In this document: positions 1 to 10,149 of the stretch, piece after piece
Layout: each line of letters begins with the position of its first letter
How positions within the stretch are numbered: the first letter of the stretch is position 1
Assembly: GCF_000717025.1 (NCBI RefSeq)
Contig: NZ_JNXG01000002.1
Location: 372,001 to 436,000 of the forward strand
Length of the DNA: 64,000 nucleotides
Direction of reading: 5' to 3'
From: Streptomyces atroolivaceus
Lineage (GTDB): Bacteria > Actinomycetota > Actinomycetes > Streptomycetales > Streptomycetaceae
Made by a program: the position numbers and the translations under genes
The notes under the pieces: model-generated
The model's input: only the letters and a program-made list of their open reading frames with translations
The model's database searches: none
What the model was told of the DNA's origin: nothing

Positions 1-625
1 CTTCGCGGCGCTCTCCGCGACGCTTCCCGTCTTCCTCCCGATGGCCGTCGGCGTCATCGCGGGGGACTCCGTCGCGGGCGAGGCGAGCGGCGGCACCCTG
101 CGCTACCTGCTGGTCGCGCCGGCGGGCCGCACCCGGTTGCTGCTCGCGAAGTACGCGTCGGTGCTGGTCTTCTGCCTGGTCGCCACCCTGGTCGTGGCGG
201 TATCGGCGCTCGCGGCCGGGGCCCTGCTCTTCCCCGTCGGGGAGGTCACGACGATCTCGGGGACCCGGATCGGCTTCGGTGAAGGACTTCTGCGGGCCGG
301 ACTGATCGCGGTCGCCGTGGCGGTGTCCCTCGTCGGCTTCGCGGCACTGGGACTCTTCATCTCGACGCTCACCGACAGCGGGATCGCGGCGATGGCCGCC
401 ACGGTCGGGGTGCTGATCACCGCGCAGATCCTGGACACCATGCCGCAGCTCGACGGGATCCATCCGTATCTCTTCCCGCACTACTGGCTGTCCTTCACGG
501 ACCTGCTGCGTGACCCGGTCTACTGGGACGAGATGGTCAGGAACCTGGGCCTGCAGGCGGTGTACGCGGCGGTGTTCGGCTCCGCGGCCTGGGCGCGCTT
601 CACGACGAAGGACATCAGCGTCTGA
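1..625 (+). CDS. ABC-2 type transporter permease, C-terminal part (5' end outside window)
   Basis: The frame is already open at the left edge (from base 2), so the gene begins outside the window and the ATG at 41 is internal. The visible 200 or so residues contain the motif GDSVAGEASGGTLRYLL, which in ABC-2 permeases lies on the cytoplasmic side after the first transmembrane segments, followed by several hydrophobic segments typical of the TM3-TM6 half. It should be the membrane partner of an ATP-binding protein encoded further left. The substrate cannot be told. A TetR-type gene follows on the same strand and may control it. Confidence 0.85.
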   Translation, partial: FAALSATLPVFLPMAVGVIAGDSVAGEASGGTLRYLLVAPAGRTRLLLAKYASVLVFCLVATLVVAVSALAAGALLFPVGEVTTISGTRIGFGEGLLRAGLIAVAVAVSLVGFAALGLFISTLTDSGIAAMAATVGVLITAQILDTMPQLDGIHPYLFPHYWLSFTDLLRDPVYWDEMVRNLGLQAVYAAVFGSAAWARFTTKDISV

Positions 626-717
626 GGGGCCCGGGCAAGGACCGTCCGTACCGTCGGCCGGTCGAGCCGTCCCCCGATCGGCTCGTCGCGGCACGAACGG
701 CACGAACGGTGCGCTGC

Positions 718-746
718 ACGGAACGTCACGACACGGTACGTTCCGT
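718..746. promoter_or_regulatory. Inverted repeat, candidate TetR operator
   Basis: A perfect 9-bp inverted repeat, ACGGAACGT and ACGTTCCGT, separated by 11 bases, lies 77 bases upstream of the TetR-family start codon. The position and symmetry fit an autoregulatory operator. This is inferred from the sequence alone. Confidence 0.45.
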
Positions 747-823
747 TTCCAGCCTCGTCATTGTTCGACTTTTGGCGACGACCTGTCAATAAGCGGTGGG
801 CGGAATCCCCCTATGCTCACCGA

Positions 824-1537
824 ATGATCACATCGCCGAGTTCCCTGCGCCGCAGCGAGAGGTCACGACGGGCGACGCTGGACGCCGCCCTGGAGCTCTG
901 TACGGAGAAGGGGTACGGCCGGGTCACCGTCGAGGCGATCGCGGCTCGCGCCGGCGTGAGCAAGAAGACGATCTACCGGTGGTGGCCGTCGAAGGGCGCG
1001 GTGATGCTGGAGGCGTTCGCCGAGGTGTTCGTCGGCTCGACCCCGTTCGTCGACACCGGTGACGTGGCAGCCGATCTGCGCTCGCACATCAACGGCGCGG
1101 TGAGGCTGGTCTCCACGCCGCCCTACGGTCCGGCCTACGCGGGGATCCTGTCGGAGATGCATCACGACGACGACCTCGCGCGTGCCGTACTCGAACAGCT
1201 GGTCCAGCCCCGCGTCGCGGCCGCCGTCGGACGCCTGCGGCGCGCCCAGGAGCAGGGGCAGATCCCGGCGGGCGCCGACCTGCCGCTCGCGGTGGAGCTG
1301 CTCTACGGCCCCGTCTACTACCGCCATGTGCTGCGGAAGCCGGCCCAGGACGAGGCCACGGTCGCCGCGCTGGTGTCCCATGTCCTGCGGTCCCTGGCCG
1401 CCGGCGACGACAGCGCTCCGACGGCCGGCGGGAGCGGCACCCCCGCCGGGGGCGGCGGCGCGGCACCGGGCGGGCCCCCCGCCGGGGGTGGCGGCGCGGT
1501 GCCGGGCGACGCCCCCGCCGCGGGGCGCGTCAGCTGA
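824..1537 (+). CDS. TetR/AcrR family transcriptional regulator
   Basis: 237 residues. The N-terminal helix-turn-helix is clear: RRATLDAALELCTEKGYGRV followed by TVEAIAARAGVSKKTIYRWW, the classic TetR recognition helix. The remainder is a helical ligand-binding domain ending in a low-complexity Gly/Pro/Ala tail of about 40 residues. The ATG at 824 is chosen because the HTH starts soon after it and a TATGCT hexamer sits 7 bases upstream, suggesting a leaderless transcript. The 3' end overlaps the convergent flavin reductase gene by 8 bases. Likely targets are its own promoter and neighbouring genes such as the upstream transporter; the ligand is unknown. Confidence 0.85.
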   Translation: MITSPSSLRRSERSRRATLDAALELCTEKGYGRVTVEAIAARAGVSKKTIYRWWPSKGAVMLEAFAEVFVGSTPFVDTGDVAADLRSHINGAVRLVSTPPYGPAYAGILSEMHHDDDLARAVLEQLVQPRVAAAVGRLRRAQEQGQIPAGADLPLAVELLYGPVYYRHVLRKPAQDEATVAALVSHVLRSLAAGDDSAPTAGGSGTPAGGGGAAPGGPPAGGGGAVPGDAPAAGRVS

Positions 1538-2075
1538 AGAACTCCTTCGCCCTGGCCGTGGCGCCGGTGTCGGACAGCACGTCGCCGGGCTTGCTGCCGT
1601 TGCCCAGAAGTACCCCGCCCCACCGCATCCCCAGGTAGCGCGCCGAATTCCGCAGGGTTCCGACGAGGGGCTCGGCGACCGCCGGGTCGGCGTCCGCGAG
1701 CGCGGTGACACCCCACAGGGTCTTTCCGGCCATCCGCCGCTGGAAGTCGGTCCCGGGCGTCTCCAGCCAGCCCGACCAGTGGTCCAGGTACCGCTTGGCG
1801 GAGGTGGAGACCGCGTACCAGTACAGCGGTGAGGCGACGACCACGTCGGTGGCGGCGAGCGTCGCTTCCAGCAGGGTCGCGGCATGCCCCGTGGGGGCGG
1901 TGTGGCCGTCCGTGTGCCGCCGGTCCTCGAAGTCGGGCAGCGGGAGCTCCCGCAGGTCCAGCCACCGCTGTTCCGTGCCGGCCGGAAGCTGTTCGGCCGC
2001 GAGCCGGGCGAGCGTCTCGGTGTTGCCGTCGGCACGGCTGCTGCCGAGGAGGAAGAGGAAACCGCGTGTGGCCAT
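1530..2075 (-). CDS. NADPH-dependent FMN reductase / flavodoxin-like oxidoreductase
   Basis: 181 residues with the flavodoxin-like fold of the FMN_red family. The N-terminal phosphate-binding loop GSSRADGNT follows the first beta strand (FLFLL), and SPLYWYAVSTSAKRYLDHW matches the conserved segment near the flavin. Such enzymes reduce flavins, quinones or nitroaromatics with NAD(P)H in the cytoplasm. It is convergent with the TetR gene (8-base overlap) and has its own upstream region with an inverted repeat at 2093-2121. The substrate is unknown. Confidence 0.8.
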   Translation of the reverse strand: MATRGFLFLLGSSRADGNTETLARLAAEQLPAGTEQRWLDLRELPLPDFEDRRHTDGHTAPTGHAATLLEATLAATDVVVASPLYWYAVSTSAKRYLDHWSGWLETPGTDFQRRMAGKTLWGVTALADADPAVAEPLVGTLRNSARYLGMRWGGVLLGNGSKPGDVLSDTGATARAKEFFS

Positions 2076-2092
2076 GGAGTGCCCCCAAATGA

Positions 2093-2121
2093 ATGCGTAC
2101 GACTTTTACCGGCGTACGCAT
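2093..2121. promoter_or_regulatory. Inverted repeat upstream of the flavin reductase gene
   Basis: ATGCGTAC and GTACGCAT form a perfect 8-bp inverted repeat with a 13-base spacer, 18 bases upstream of the reductase start. A TATGAT hexamer on the minus strand lies just upstream. It could be an operator; the binding protein is unknown. Confidence 0.35.
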
Positions 2122-2145
2122 CATATGCATGTGCATGGAGTTGGG

Positions 2146-2159
2146 GGGAGTGTTCTCCC
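2146..2159 (-). terminator. Short hairpin after the HAD gene
   Basis: GGGAG-AACA-CTCCC on the minus strand, about 30 bases past the stop of the HAD hydrolase gene, with no T-tract. A weak terminator or mRNA-end hairpin. Confidence 0.35.
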
Positions 2160-2189
2160 AATCCCGTGCACTCGGGCAGCCGTGTGTTC

Positions 2190-2999
2190 TCAGGCGAAGA
2201 GCCGCTCGAGGACCACCGCCACACCGTCCCGGGTGTTCGAGAGTGTGATCTCGTCGGCCGCGGCCCGCAGCTCCGCGTGCGCGTCGGCCATGGCCACCCG
2301 GTGGCCCGTGAGGCGGAACATCGGCAGGTCGTTGGGCATGTCGCCGAACGCCACCGCACCGGCGAGGTCGCGGCCCAGCAGCCCGGCGGCCAGGGAGATC
2401 CCGGTGCCCTTGTCCACTCCGTAGGGTGCCAGCTCCACCGTTCCGGGGCCCGCCATCGAGACGGACGCCAGATCGCCCACCGCCCCACGGGCGGCCGCTG
2501 CCAGCTGGTCGTCCGTCAGCTCCGGGTGGCGTATCAGCACCTTGATGACCGGCGCCGCCCACAGGTCCGCGCGGCGCCCGGCCCGCTGCGCGGGGAGGGA
2601 GGGGTGCGGCATGCGGTAGCCCGGTTCGATCAGGGTCCGGCCGGCGGCGCCGTCCTGGTCCACCGCGGCGAACACCTGCCCCACCTCGGCCTCGATCTTG
2701 CCCAGCGCGGTGTCGGCCAGTTCCCGGTCCAGCGTCACCGAGCTCAGCATGCGGGCCGAGCCGGCGTCGTACACCTGTGCGCCCTGACCGCAGACCGCGA
2801 GGCCGGTGTAGCCGAGGTCCGCGAGCAGGGCGCGTATGCCGGGCACCGGCCGGCCGGTGACGATCAGGTGCTGCGCGCCGGCCGAGGCGGCACGGGTGAG
2901 CGCCGCGCGGGAGCGGGCGCTCACGGTGTCGTCCGGGCGCAGCAGCGTGCCGTCCAGGTCGGTGGCGACAAGGGTGTAAGAGGCGGGTGGCGTGAACAT
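2190..2999 (-). CDS. HAD superfamily hydrolase, Cof type
   Basis: 269 residues with all four HAD motifs: motif I DLDGTLL (catalytic Asp, about residues 15-21), motif II as VTGRP, a motif III lysine (VIKVLI), and motif IV GDMPNDLPM near the C-terminus. The cap between motifs II and III is of the large C2 type seen in Cof/YbjI phosphatases, which dephosphorylate sugar phosphates and similar small molecules in the cytoplasm. The substrate cannot be predicted. It stands alone on the minus strand with about 65 bases to the VOC gene upstream. Confidence 0.85.
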   Translation of the reverse strand: MFTPPASYTLVATDLDGTLLRPDDTVSARSRAALTRAASAGAQHLIVTGRPVPGIRALLADLGYTGLAVCGQGAQVYDAGSARMLSSVTLDRELADTALGKIEAEVGQVFAAVDQDGAAGRTLIEPGYRMPHPSLPAQRAGRRADLWAAPVIKVLIRHPELTDDQLAAAARGAVGDLASVSMAGPGTVELAPYGVDKGTGISLAAGLLGRDLAGAVAFGDMPNDLPMFRLTGHRVAMADAHAELRAAADEITLSNTRDGVAVVLERLFA

Positions 3000-3064
3000 G
3001 GGGTTAGCCTAGAGAGATCGCCCTCTCCTCGTACGCCGCTGACCTGCGCGGACGGTCGGCTCCG

Positions 3065-3514
3065 TCAGTGGACGCAGAACTCGTTGCCCTCCGGGTCGAG
3101 GAGCACCTGCCACGACCCGGAGGGTTGCTCGACGACCCGCAGCACGCTCGCGCCGAGCCCCACCAGCCGTTCCACCTCGGTGTCGCGCTGCCCGGGGGCC
3201 GTGTGGACGTCCAGGTGGAGGCGGTTCTTCACCGTCTTGGGCTCCGGTACGCGCTGGAAGAGGAGCCGGCGCCCGAGCCCCGTCCCGCTCTTCTCCTCGT
3301 ACGGATCGTCCGGATGACGCACCGCGGCGAGATCGCGCCAGGCGCGTCGCCCGTGCGGTTCGACCGTGGCGGTCTCGGGCACCGCCCCGGCGCCGAGCAG
3401 CTCCTCGATCAGGGCGCTGTTGTCCTCGACGAGATAGCCGAGGGTCTCGGCCCAGAAGTCGGCCTGGGCGTGCGGTTCGGTGGCGTCGATGACGACCTTC
3501 CAGTGCAGTGTCAT
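3065..3514 (-). CDS. VOC (glyoxalase/bleomycin-resistance fold) family protein
   Basis: 149 residues showing the paired beta-alpha-beta-beta-beta pattern of the VOC superfamily: WKVVIDATEPHAQADFWAETLGY at the start and a second module ending in SWQVLLDPEGNEFCVH, the usual C-terminal signature with its metal-ligand-type Glu. The function within this broad family (dioxygenase, lyase, resistance) is not determined. It starts at ATG 3514, followed upstream by a 310-base gap. Confidence 0.75.
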   Translation of the reverse strand: MTLHWKVVIDATEPHAQADFWAETLGYLVEDNSALIEELLGAGAVPETATVEPHGRRAWRDLAAVRHPDDPYEEKSGTGLGRRLLFQRVPEPKTVKNRLHLDVHTAPGQRDTEVERLVGLGASVLRVVEQPSGSWQVLLDPEGNEFCVH

Positions 3515-3824
3515 GCAAACCGTTTGTACTGGTTACATGAATGGTGGGGCAACGGGCACGCCGGAACCCGGGCTGTTTCTCCGTACGCCGCGCGGGCGGG
3601 AGTTCTGGTGCGGTGGGGGGAGAGCCGGCTCCCGCACGGGCTGCGGCTCGTCGTCGCCGAGACGGATCTGGACCGCGCCCGTCGCTGCGGGGGCGCGCTC
3701 TGGCGGATGACGGCGGCCCGGGCGCGTGGTGACGAGCTCGCCGGCGGCGACCCGGACGTGGTGAACGCCTCGGCGGCCGTGCCCCCGCTGGGGGCGGCCA
3801 TGACGCCGACCGGAGTGCCGGACC
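3515..3824. other. Gap of about 310 bases; possible degraded plus-strand coding remnant
   Basis: No convincing intact gene. On the plus strand a start near 3537 opens a short frame, and from about 3600 a second plus-strand frame runs to 3844 (GLRLVVAETDLDRARR ... VVNASAAVPPLGAAM). The two could be a gene broken by a frameshift, but I do not recognise a family and in such GC-rich DNA the open frame may be chance. Confidence 0.2.
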
Positions 3825-4286
3825 TCAGCGGGCCGGGCAGGTGACGCAGACGTGCCCGCCGCAGGCCGTCAGCAGCTCCCCGGCCGCCGCGCTCACCTCC
3901 GGATCGCCGTCCGCCGCCAGCCGCTCGGCCGTGGCCCGGCCCGCGAGGACGGCCAGATGTGCGTCCCTGGTCCACTCCGGGTGGTGCGCATGACCGCGGG
4001 CGAGGATCGTTCCCAGCAGGCCGAGCACCCCGGCGCGGTCCTTCACGGTGTCCATGGCGGCGAGCTCCCACAGGAACGGCACCGTGGCGGCCGTCGCGTC
4101 GAACACGGCCATGGCGCCTATCCACCGCCCCAGATCGCTCAGCGCGTCGTCGGCCGACTCGCTGTCGCCCCAGGCGATCCGCGACAGCATCCCGGGGACC
4201 TGGGAGGCGGAGCCCTGGGCATGGCGCAGCTCATGCCACTGAACGTGCCTCATGTCCTTCAGGATCGTCCCCATCGGGGCACTCAA
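3825..4286 (-). CDS. Conserved hypothetical protein, HEAT-like
   Basis: 153 residues, probably all-helical. The segments VQWHELRHAQGSASQVPG and ATAATVPFLWELA resemble small actinobacterial proteins of unknown function that scan like HEAT repeats. The C-terminus carries three cysteines (CGGHVCVTC) that could bind metal. A later start (ATG at 4274 or 4250) is possible because the conserved part begins around residue 13. No catalytic motif is visible and no function is proposed. Confidence 0.6.
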   Translation of the reverse strand: MSAPMGTILKDMRHVQWHELRHAQGSASQVPGMLSRIAWGDSESADDALSDLGRWIGAMAVFDATAATVPFLWELAAMDTVKDRAGVLGLLGTILARGHAHHPEWTRDAHLAVLAGRATAERLAADGDPEVSAAAGELLTACGGHVCVTCPAR

Positions 4287-4392
4287 TCAGCCTTTACGAG
4301 CGCCGTCCACCATGCCTGCCCCACGCATCGGATCCGGCTCCCGCACCCCGTCCAGCACCTCCAGGTACCGCCGCGCCGCGCAGCGCCGGTGA

Positions 4393-5397
4393 CTACTTCG
4401 TGGCCGGGGCTTCCGCGTCCGGGGCGGAGACGCAAGCCGTCCCGATGGGTGCCGTGGCCTCTGCCGCCCGCACGGCCAGGCGCAGCGCCTCCGCCCTCGT
4501 GCGCCGTGCCGTGCGCAGTGCGTCCCAGGTCAGGAGCATCAGTGCCACCCAGACAAGCGCGAAGCCGGCCCACCGCTCGGGCGGCATCGCCTCGTGGAAG
4601 TAGAGGATGCCCAGCGCGAACTGGAACACGGGCGCCAGATACTGCAGCAGGCCCAGGACGGACAGCGGCACCCGGATCGCCGCGGCACCGAAGCAGACGA
4701 GCGGGATCGCGGTGACGAGCCCGGTCGCGGCGAGGAGGAAACCGTGCCCCGCGCCCCCGGCCAGGAACGTCGCGTCGCCGCTCGCCCCGAGCCACAGCAG
4801 GAAGCCGAGCGCGGGCACGAACAGCACGGCGGTCTCGGCGGCCAGGGACTCCAGGCCGCCCATGTTGACCTTCTTCTTCACCAGGCCGTACGTCGCGAAC
4901 GAGAACGCCAGCACCAGCGAGACCCACGGAGGCTGGCCGTAACCGATGGCCAGCACGAGCACCGCGGCGAAGCCGGTCGCCACCGCGGTCCACTGCACCG
5001 GCCTCAGCCGCTCACCGAGCAGTAGGACGCCCATGGCGATCGTGACCAGTGGATTGATGAAGTAGCCGAGGGACGCCTCGACGACGTGGCCGTTGTTGAC
5101 GGACCAGATGTAGAGGCCCCAGTTGACGGAGATGACGGTCGCGGCGATCGCGATCAGCCCCAGCCGCCGGGGCTGCCGTATCAGCTCACCGATCCACGCC
5201 CAGCGGCGCAGGAACAGCAGGGCGATGCCCACGACGCCCAGCGACCACACCATCCGGTGAGCGAGGATCTCCACCGCTCCCGACGGCTCCAGCAGCGGCC
5301 AGAAGAGGGGCACGAGGCCCCACATCCCGTACGCGCCGATTCCGTACAGCAGGCCTGCCCGCTGTTCGTTCTTCCCCTTCACGGGCCCTCCCGGCAC
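4393..5397 (-). CDS. rarD: EamA/RhaT family permease RarD
   Basis: 334 residues with about ten hydrophobic segments in two EamA halves. The signatures GIGAYGMWGLVPLFW near the N-terminus, ILAHRMVWS and SVNWGLYIWSVNNGHVVEASLGYF are those of the RarD (chloramphenicol-sensitive protein) subfamily of drug/metabolite transporters. It is an inner-membrane permease; the physiological substrate is not established. The C-terminus has an extra hydrophilic tail of about 45 residues. It forms a single-gene unit on the minus strand. Confidence 0.88.
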   Translation of the reverse strand: MPGGPVKGKNEQRAGLLYGIGAYGMWGLVPLFWPLLEPSGAVEILAHRMVWSLGVVGIALLFLRRWAWIGELIRQPRRLGLIAIAATVISVNWGLYIWSVNNGHVVEASLGYFINPLVTIAMGVLLLGERLRPVQWTAVATGFAAVLVLAIGYGQPPWVSLVLAFSFATYGLVKKKVNMGGLESLAAETAVLFVPALGFLLWLGASGDATFLAGGAGHGFLLAATGLVTAIPLVCFGAAAIRVPLSVLGLLQYLAPVFQFALGILYFHEAMPPERWAGFALVWVALMLLTWDALRTARRTRAEALRLAVRAAEATAPIGTACVSAPDAEAPATK

Positions 5398-5497
5398 TCC
5401 GGTCGGCTGTCGGCCGACTGGACGACGGTAACGCCGGAAGAGCCCTCTGTCATTGCCGTCTCACGGAAACGCTCGTGACAGGCGCCGAGGGGCCTGT

Positions 5498-6358
5498 TCA
5501 GACGGTGGCGACCGCCGCGGCGACCGTCTCGGCCAGGGGGGTGGTCGGCCGGCCGATCAGGCGGGCCAGGTCCCCGCTCGTCCCGGCGAGGAGGCCCCGC
5601 GCGATGGCCTCGTCCACGTCGACGAGGATCGCGGCGAAGGGGCCGGGTACCCCGGCTCCGACCAGGATCTCCTGGTGCACCGATGCGGGAACGTTCCTGT
5701 AGGCGATCTCCTTGCCGGTCGCGGCGGCGACCACGGCCGCGTACTCGGCCAGGGACCAGGCCACGTCGCCGCTCAGCTCGTACACCGCGCCGAGGTGCCC
5801 CTCGCCGGTCAGTACGGCGGCGGCGGCGTCCGCGTAGTCGGCCCGCGTGGCGGAGGCGACTCGTCCGTCGCCCGCGTTGGCGACGACCGCGCCGTGCTCC
5901 AGGACCGGGGCCAGGTTCGCGGTGTAGTTCTCGGTGTACCAGCCGTTGCGCAGGAAGGTGTGGGGGAGCCCGGAGTCGAGGATCAGCTGTTCGGTGACCT
6001 TGTGCTCGTCGGCCAGCCGGAAGTCCGCGTCGGGGCCGCCCAGTACGCCGGTGTACGCGAGCTGCGCGACACCCGCCGCCTTCGCGGCGTCGATCAGAGC
6101 GCTGTGCTGCGGAACGCGCCTGCCGACCTCGTTGGCCGAGATCAGCAGCACGCGGTCACCGGCCCGGAAGGCGCCGGTGAGGGTTTCGGGGCGGTCGTAG
6201 TCGGCGATGCGGAGCTCGACGCCCCGGGCGGCGAGCGGGGCGGCCTTCTCCTTGTCGCGGACGACGGCGGCGACCGACTCCGCCGGGACCGTGGCGAGCA
6301 GCCGCTCGACGACGAGACGGCCGAGTTCGCCGGTTGCTCCGGTGACGACGATGCTCAT
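5498..6358 (-). CDS. qorB: NAD(P)H:quinone oxidoreductase, QorB/YtfG type
   Basis: 286 residues, a short-chain dehydrogenase-like Rossmann protein: VVTGATGELGRLV at the N-terminus is the dinucleotide-binding loop. ADEHKVTEQLILDSGLPHT, LRNGWYTENY and LIGRPTTPLAETV closely resemble E. coli QorB (YtfG), which reduces quinones with NADPH. The start is the ATG at 6358, just behind an AGGAGG Shine-Dalgarno; an in-frame start further out would lie in the operator region. It is divergent from a YtfH-like HxlR regulator, the same pairing as in E. coli, so it is probably induced by quinones or electrophiles. Confidence 0.88.
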   Translation of the reverse strand: MSIVVTGATGELGRLVVERLLATVPAESVAAVVRDKEKAAPLAARGVELRIADYDRPETLTGAFRAGDRVLLISANEVGRRVPQHSALIDAAKAAGVAQLAYTGVLGGPDADFRLADEHKVTEQLILDSGLPHTFLRNGWYTENYTANLAPVLEHGAVVANAGDGRVASATRADYADAAAAVLTGEGHLGAVYELSGDVAWSLAEYAAVVAAATGKEIAYRNVPASVHQEILVGAGVPGPFAAILVDVDEAIARGLLAGTSGDLARLIGRPTTPLAETVAAAVATV

Positions 6359-6418
6359 GGGTTTCCTCCTGTGCGCTGATCCTGGACGGGTCTTCGCACT
6401 CACTGTAGGAGGTGCGCT

Positions 6419-6454
6419 TTCCTAACGAAAGTACCCACTTTGAAGTAAGGTACT
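6419..6454 (-). promoter_or_regulatory. qorB promoter overlapped by HxlR-type operator
   Basis: On the minus strand TTACTT (6443-6448) and TAGGAA (6419-6424), 18 bases apart, form a promoter for qorB. A nested dyad, AGTACC (6430-6435), ACTT-TG-AAGT (6437-6446) and GGTACT (6449-6454), covers the -35 and spacer. The TACTT/AAGTA symmetry is typical of HxlR-family operators, so the divergent regulator probably represses from here. Confidence 0.65.
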
Positions 6455-6457
6455 GGC

Positions 6458-6865
6458 ATGAGCGTAAGCGGGATCAGAACTCCGGACGTCAACCAGCCGA
6501 TGTGCCCCTCCCGGCTGGTGCTGGAGCACGTCACCAGCCGCTGGGGGGTGCTGGTGCTGGCGGCACTGCTGGAGCGTTCGTACCGCTTCAGCGAGCTGCG
6601 CCGCACCGTGGGCGGCGTCAGCGAGAAGATGCTGGCCCAGACCCTGCAGACGCTGGAACGCGACGGCTTCGTGCACCGGGACGCCAAGCCGGTGATTCCG
6701 CCGCGGGTGGACTACTCGCTCACCCCGCTCGGCAGGGAGGCCGCCGACCAGGTCTGGGCGCTGGCCCGGTGGTCCGAGCGGCAGCTGGACGAGGTCGAGT
6801 CGGCCCGCGCGGCATACGACGAGGCCCGGAGCCGGCCGGCTCCGGGCCTCGTGGGACAGGGCTGA
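6458..6865 (+). CDS. qorR: HxlR family transcriptional regulator of qorB
   Basis: 135 residues of winged-helix HxlR type: CPSRLVLEHVTSRWGVLVLAAL then RFSELRRTVGGVSEKMLAQTL and a wing ending YSLTPLG. It resembles E. coli YtfH, encoded divergently from qorB there too. The single N-terminal cysteine (Cys16) is at the position used for thiol sensing in YodB/QorR proteins. Only 99 bases separate the two starts and they contain a nested palindrome. Inference: a redox or quinone-responsive repressor of qorB and itself. Confidence 0.85.
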   Translation: MSVSGIRTPDVNQPMCPSRLVLEHVTSRWGVLVLAALLERSYRFSELRRTVGGVSEKMLAQTLQTLERDGFVHRDAKPVIPPRVDYSLTPLGREAADQVWALARWSERQLDEVESARAAYDEARSRPAPGLVGQG

Positions 6866-6871
6866 GGCGGA

Positions 6872-7928
<1,057 letters not shown>

Positions 7929-7936
<8 letters not shown>

Positions 7937-9884
7937 CGTTGGCCTCCTTGAGGGCTGTGGCGAGCTGCTCGGCCTTGAAGGGCATTCCGTTGACCTGGTT
8001 GTAACTCTGCGCGTCCACGAGGTACTTGGCCCTCAGCAGCAGGGCGAGCTGACCGAGGTTCATCTCCGGGACCACGACCTTGTCGTAACGCCTCAGCACC
8101 TCACCGAGATTCCGCGGGAACGGGTTGAGGTGACGCAGATGGGCCTGGGCGATGGTCTCGCCGGCCGCGCGGAGCCGCCGCACCGCCGCCGTGATCGGCC
8201 CGTACGTCGAACCCCAGCCCAGGACCAGGGTCGTCGCACCGGCCGGGTCGTCGACCTCCAGGTCCGGGACCTGGATGCCGTCGACCTTCGCCTGACGGGT
8301 GCGGACCATGAAGTCGTGGTTGGCCGGATCGTAGGAGATGTTCCCCGACCCGTCCTGCTTCTCGATCCCGCCGATCCGGTGCTCGAGCCCCGGGGTCCCC
8401 GGTACGGCCCAGGGGCGGGCCAGCGTCTCCGGATCCCGCTTGTACGGCCAGAAGACCTCGGTGCCGTCCGCGAGTTCGTGGTTCGGCCCGGTCGCGAACC
8501 GTGTCCGCAGGTCCGGCAGGCTGTCGGTCTCGGGGATCCGCCACGGCTCGGAGCCGTTCGCGAGGTAGCCGTCCGAGAGAAGGAAGACCGGAGTCCGGTA
8601 GGTCAGCGCGATCCGGGCGGCCTCCAGTGCCGCGTCGAAGCAGTCCGCCGGCGTCTTCGGCGCCACGATCGGCACCGGCGCCTCACCGTTGCGCCCGTAC
8701 ATGGCCTGGAGCAGGTCGGCCTGCTCCGTCTTGGTCGGCAGCCCGGTGGACGGCCCGCCGCGCTGGATGTCGATGATCAGCAGCGGCAGCTCCAGCGACA
8801 CCGCCAGGCCGATCGTCTCCGACTTCAGCGCCACACCCGGGCCCGAGGTGGTGGTCACGCCCAGCGACCCGCCGAACGACGCACCCAGCGCCGCCCCGAT
8901 CCCGGCGATCTCGTCCTCCGCCTGGAACGTCCGTACGCCGAAGTTCTTGTGCTTGCTGAGCTCGTGCAGGATGTCGGACGCCGGAGTGATCGGATACGAA
9001 CCCAGATAGACCGGCAGATCAGCCTGGCGGCCCGCCGCGATCAGCCCGTACGACAGGGCCAGGTTTCCCGAGATATTGCGGTACGTTCCCGTCGGGAAAG
9101 CCTGGGACGCGGGCGCGACCTCGTACGAGACCGCGAAATCCTCTGTCGTCTCACCGAAATTCCAGCCCGCGCGGAACGCCGCCACATTCGCCTCGGCGAT
9201 GGCCGGCTTCTTGGCGAACTTCGACCGGAGGAATGTCTCCGTCCCCTCGGTCGGACGGTTGTACATCCAGGACAACAGTCCGAGCGCGAACATATTCTTC
9301 GACCGCTCGGCCTCCTTGCGGGAAAGCCCGAACTCCTTCAAAGCCTCGATCGTCAAGGTCGTCAACGGCACCGGATGCACGTTGTACGCCTCGAGCGAGC
9401 CGTCCTCCAGAGGAGATTCGGCGTAACCGACTTTCGCCATCGGCCGCTTGGTGAACTCATCCGTGTTCACAATGATGTCCGCGCCGCGCGGCACATCGGC
9501 GATATTCGCCTTCAGGGCGGCGGGATTCATCGCCACCAGAACATTGGGTGCGTCGCCCGGTGTCAGGATGTCGTGGTCCGCGAAATGCAGCTGGAACGAC
9601 GACACCCCCGGCAGCGTGCCGGCAGGCGCCCGGATCTCGGCCGGGAAGTTGGGCAGGGTCGACAGGTCGTTGCCGAACGACGCCGTCTCCGACGTGAACC
9701 GGTCACCCGTCAACTGCATGCCGTCACCCGAGTCACCCGCGAAACGGATGATCACCCGGTCCAGACGGCGGATTTCCTTCTCGGCGGCCCCCGAACGGAC
9801 GAGCTGCGGGGCGCGCTGTTCCCCGACGACAGCCTCGCTGGCCTCATCGGACTTTCCGGCTGGGCTACTGACCTGGCTGGTCAC
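7929..9884 (-). CDS. korA: 2-oxoacid:ferredoxin oxidoreductase, fused gamma-alpha subunit
   Basis: 651 residues. The N-terminal part (RVIIRFAGDSGDGMQLTGD, about residues 44-62) is the gamma domain; the C-terminal two thirds are the pyrimidine-binding alpha domain (YPITPASDILHEL, GPGVALKSETIGLAVSLELPL). Gamma-alpha fusion is the usual layout in actinobacterial KorA. It forms an operon with korB and probably has its promoter in the 265-base gap upstream (9885-10149), where I see no other gene. Cytoplasmic; needs ferredoxin as electron acceptor. Confidence 0.93.
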
Positions 9885-10149
9885 TGAACTGGACCTCCCT
9901 CGGGGCGGCGGCTCGGGACCGGCCGGCCCGCCGGCGGTCCAGGCCCCACCCTACTTCTGTAAGGGTCGCCTTCCTCGGACCGGTCATATGGTGGACGCGT
10001 TTCAGGACGTGAATGCGTCACGCTTTGCCATATTGTCCGGACCCCTCGATCACTGGATGAACCCCCTCATGCTCATCCTTTCGTCCCGGGCCTGGGGTTT
10101 CGCCTGACGGCGGGTGGATCATCCAGGCATTGGGTAGATCATCGCGTTG

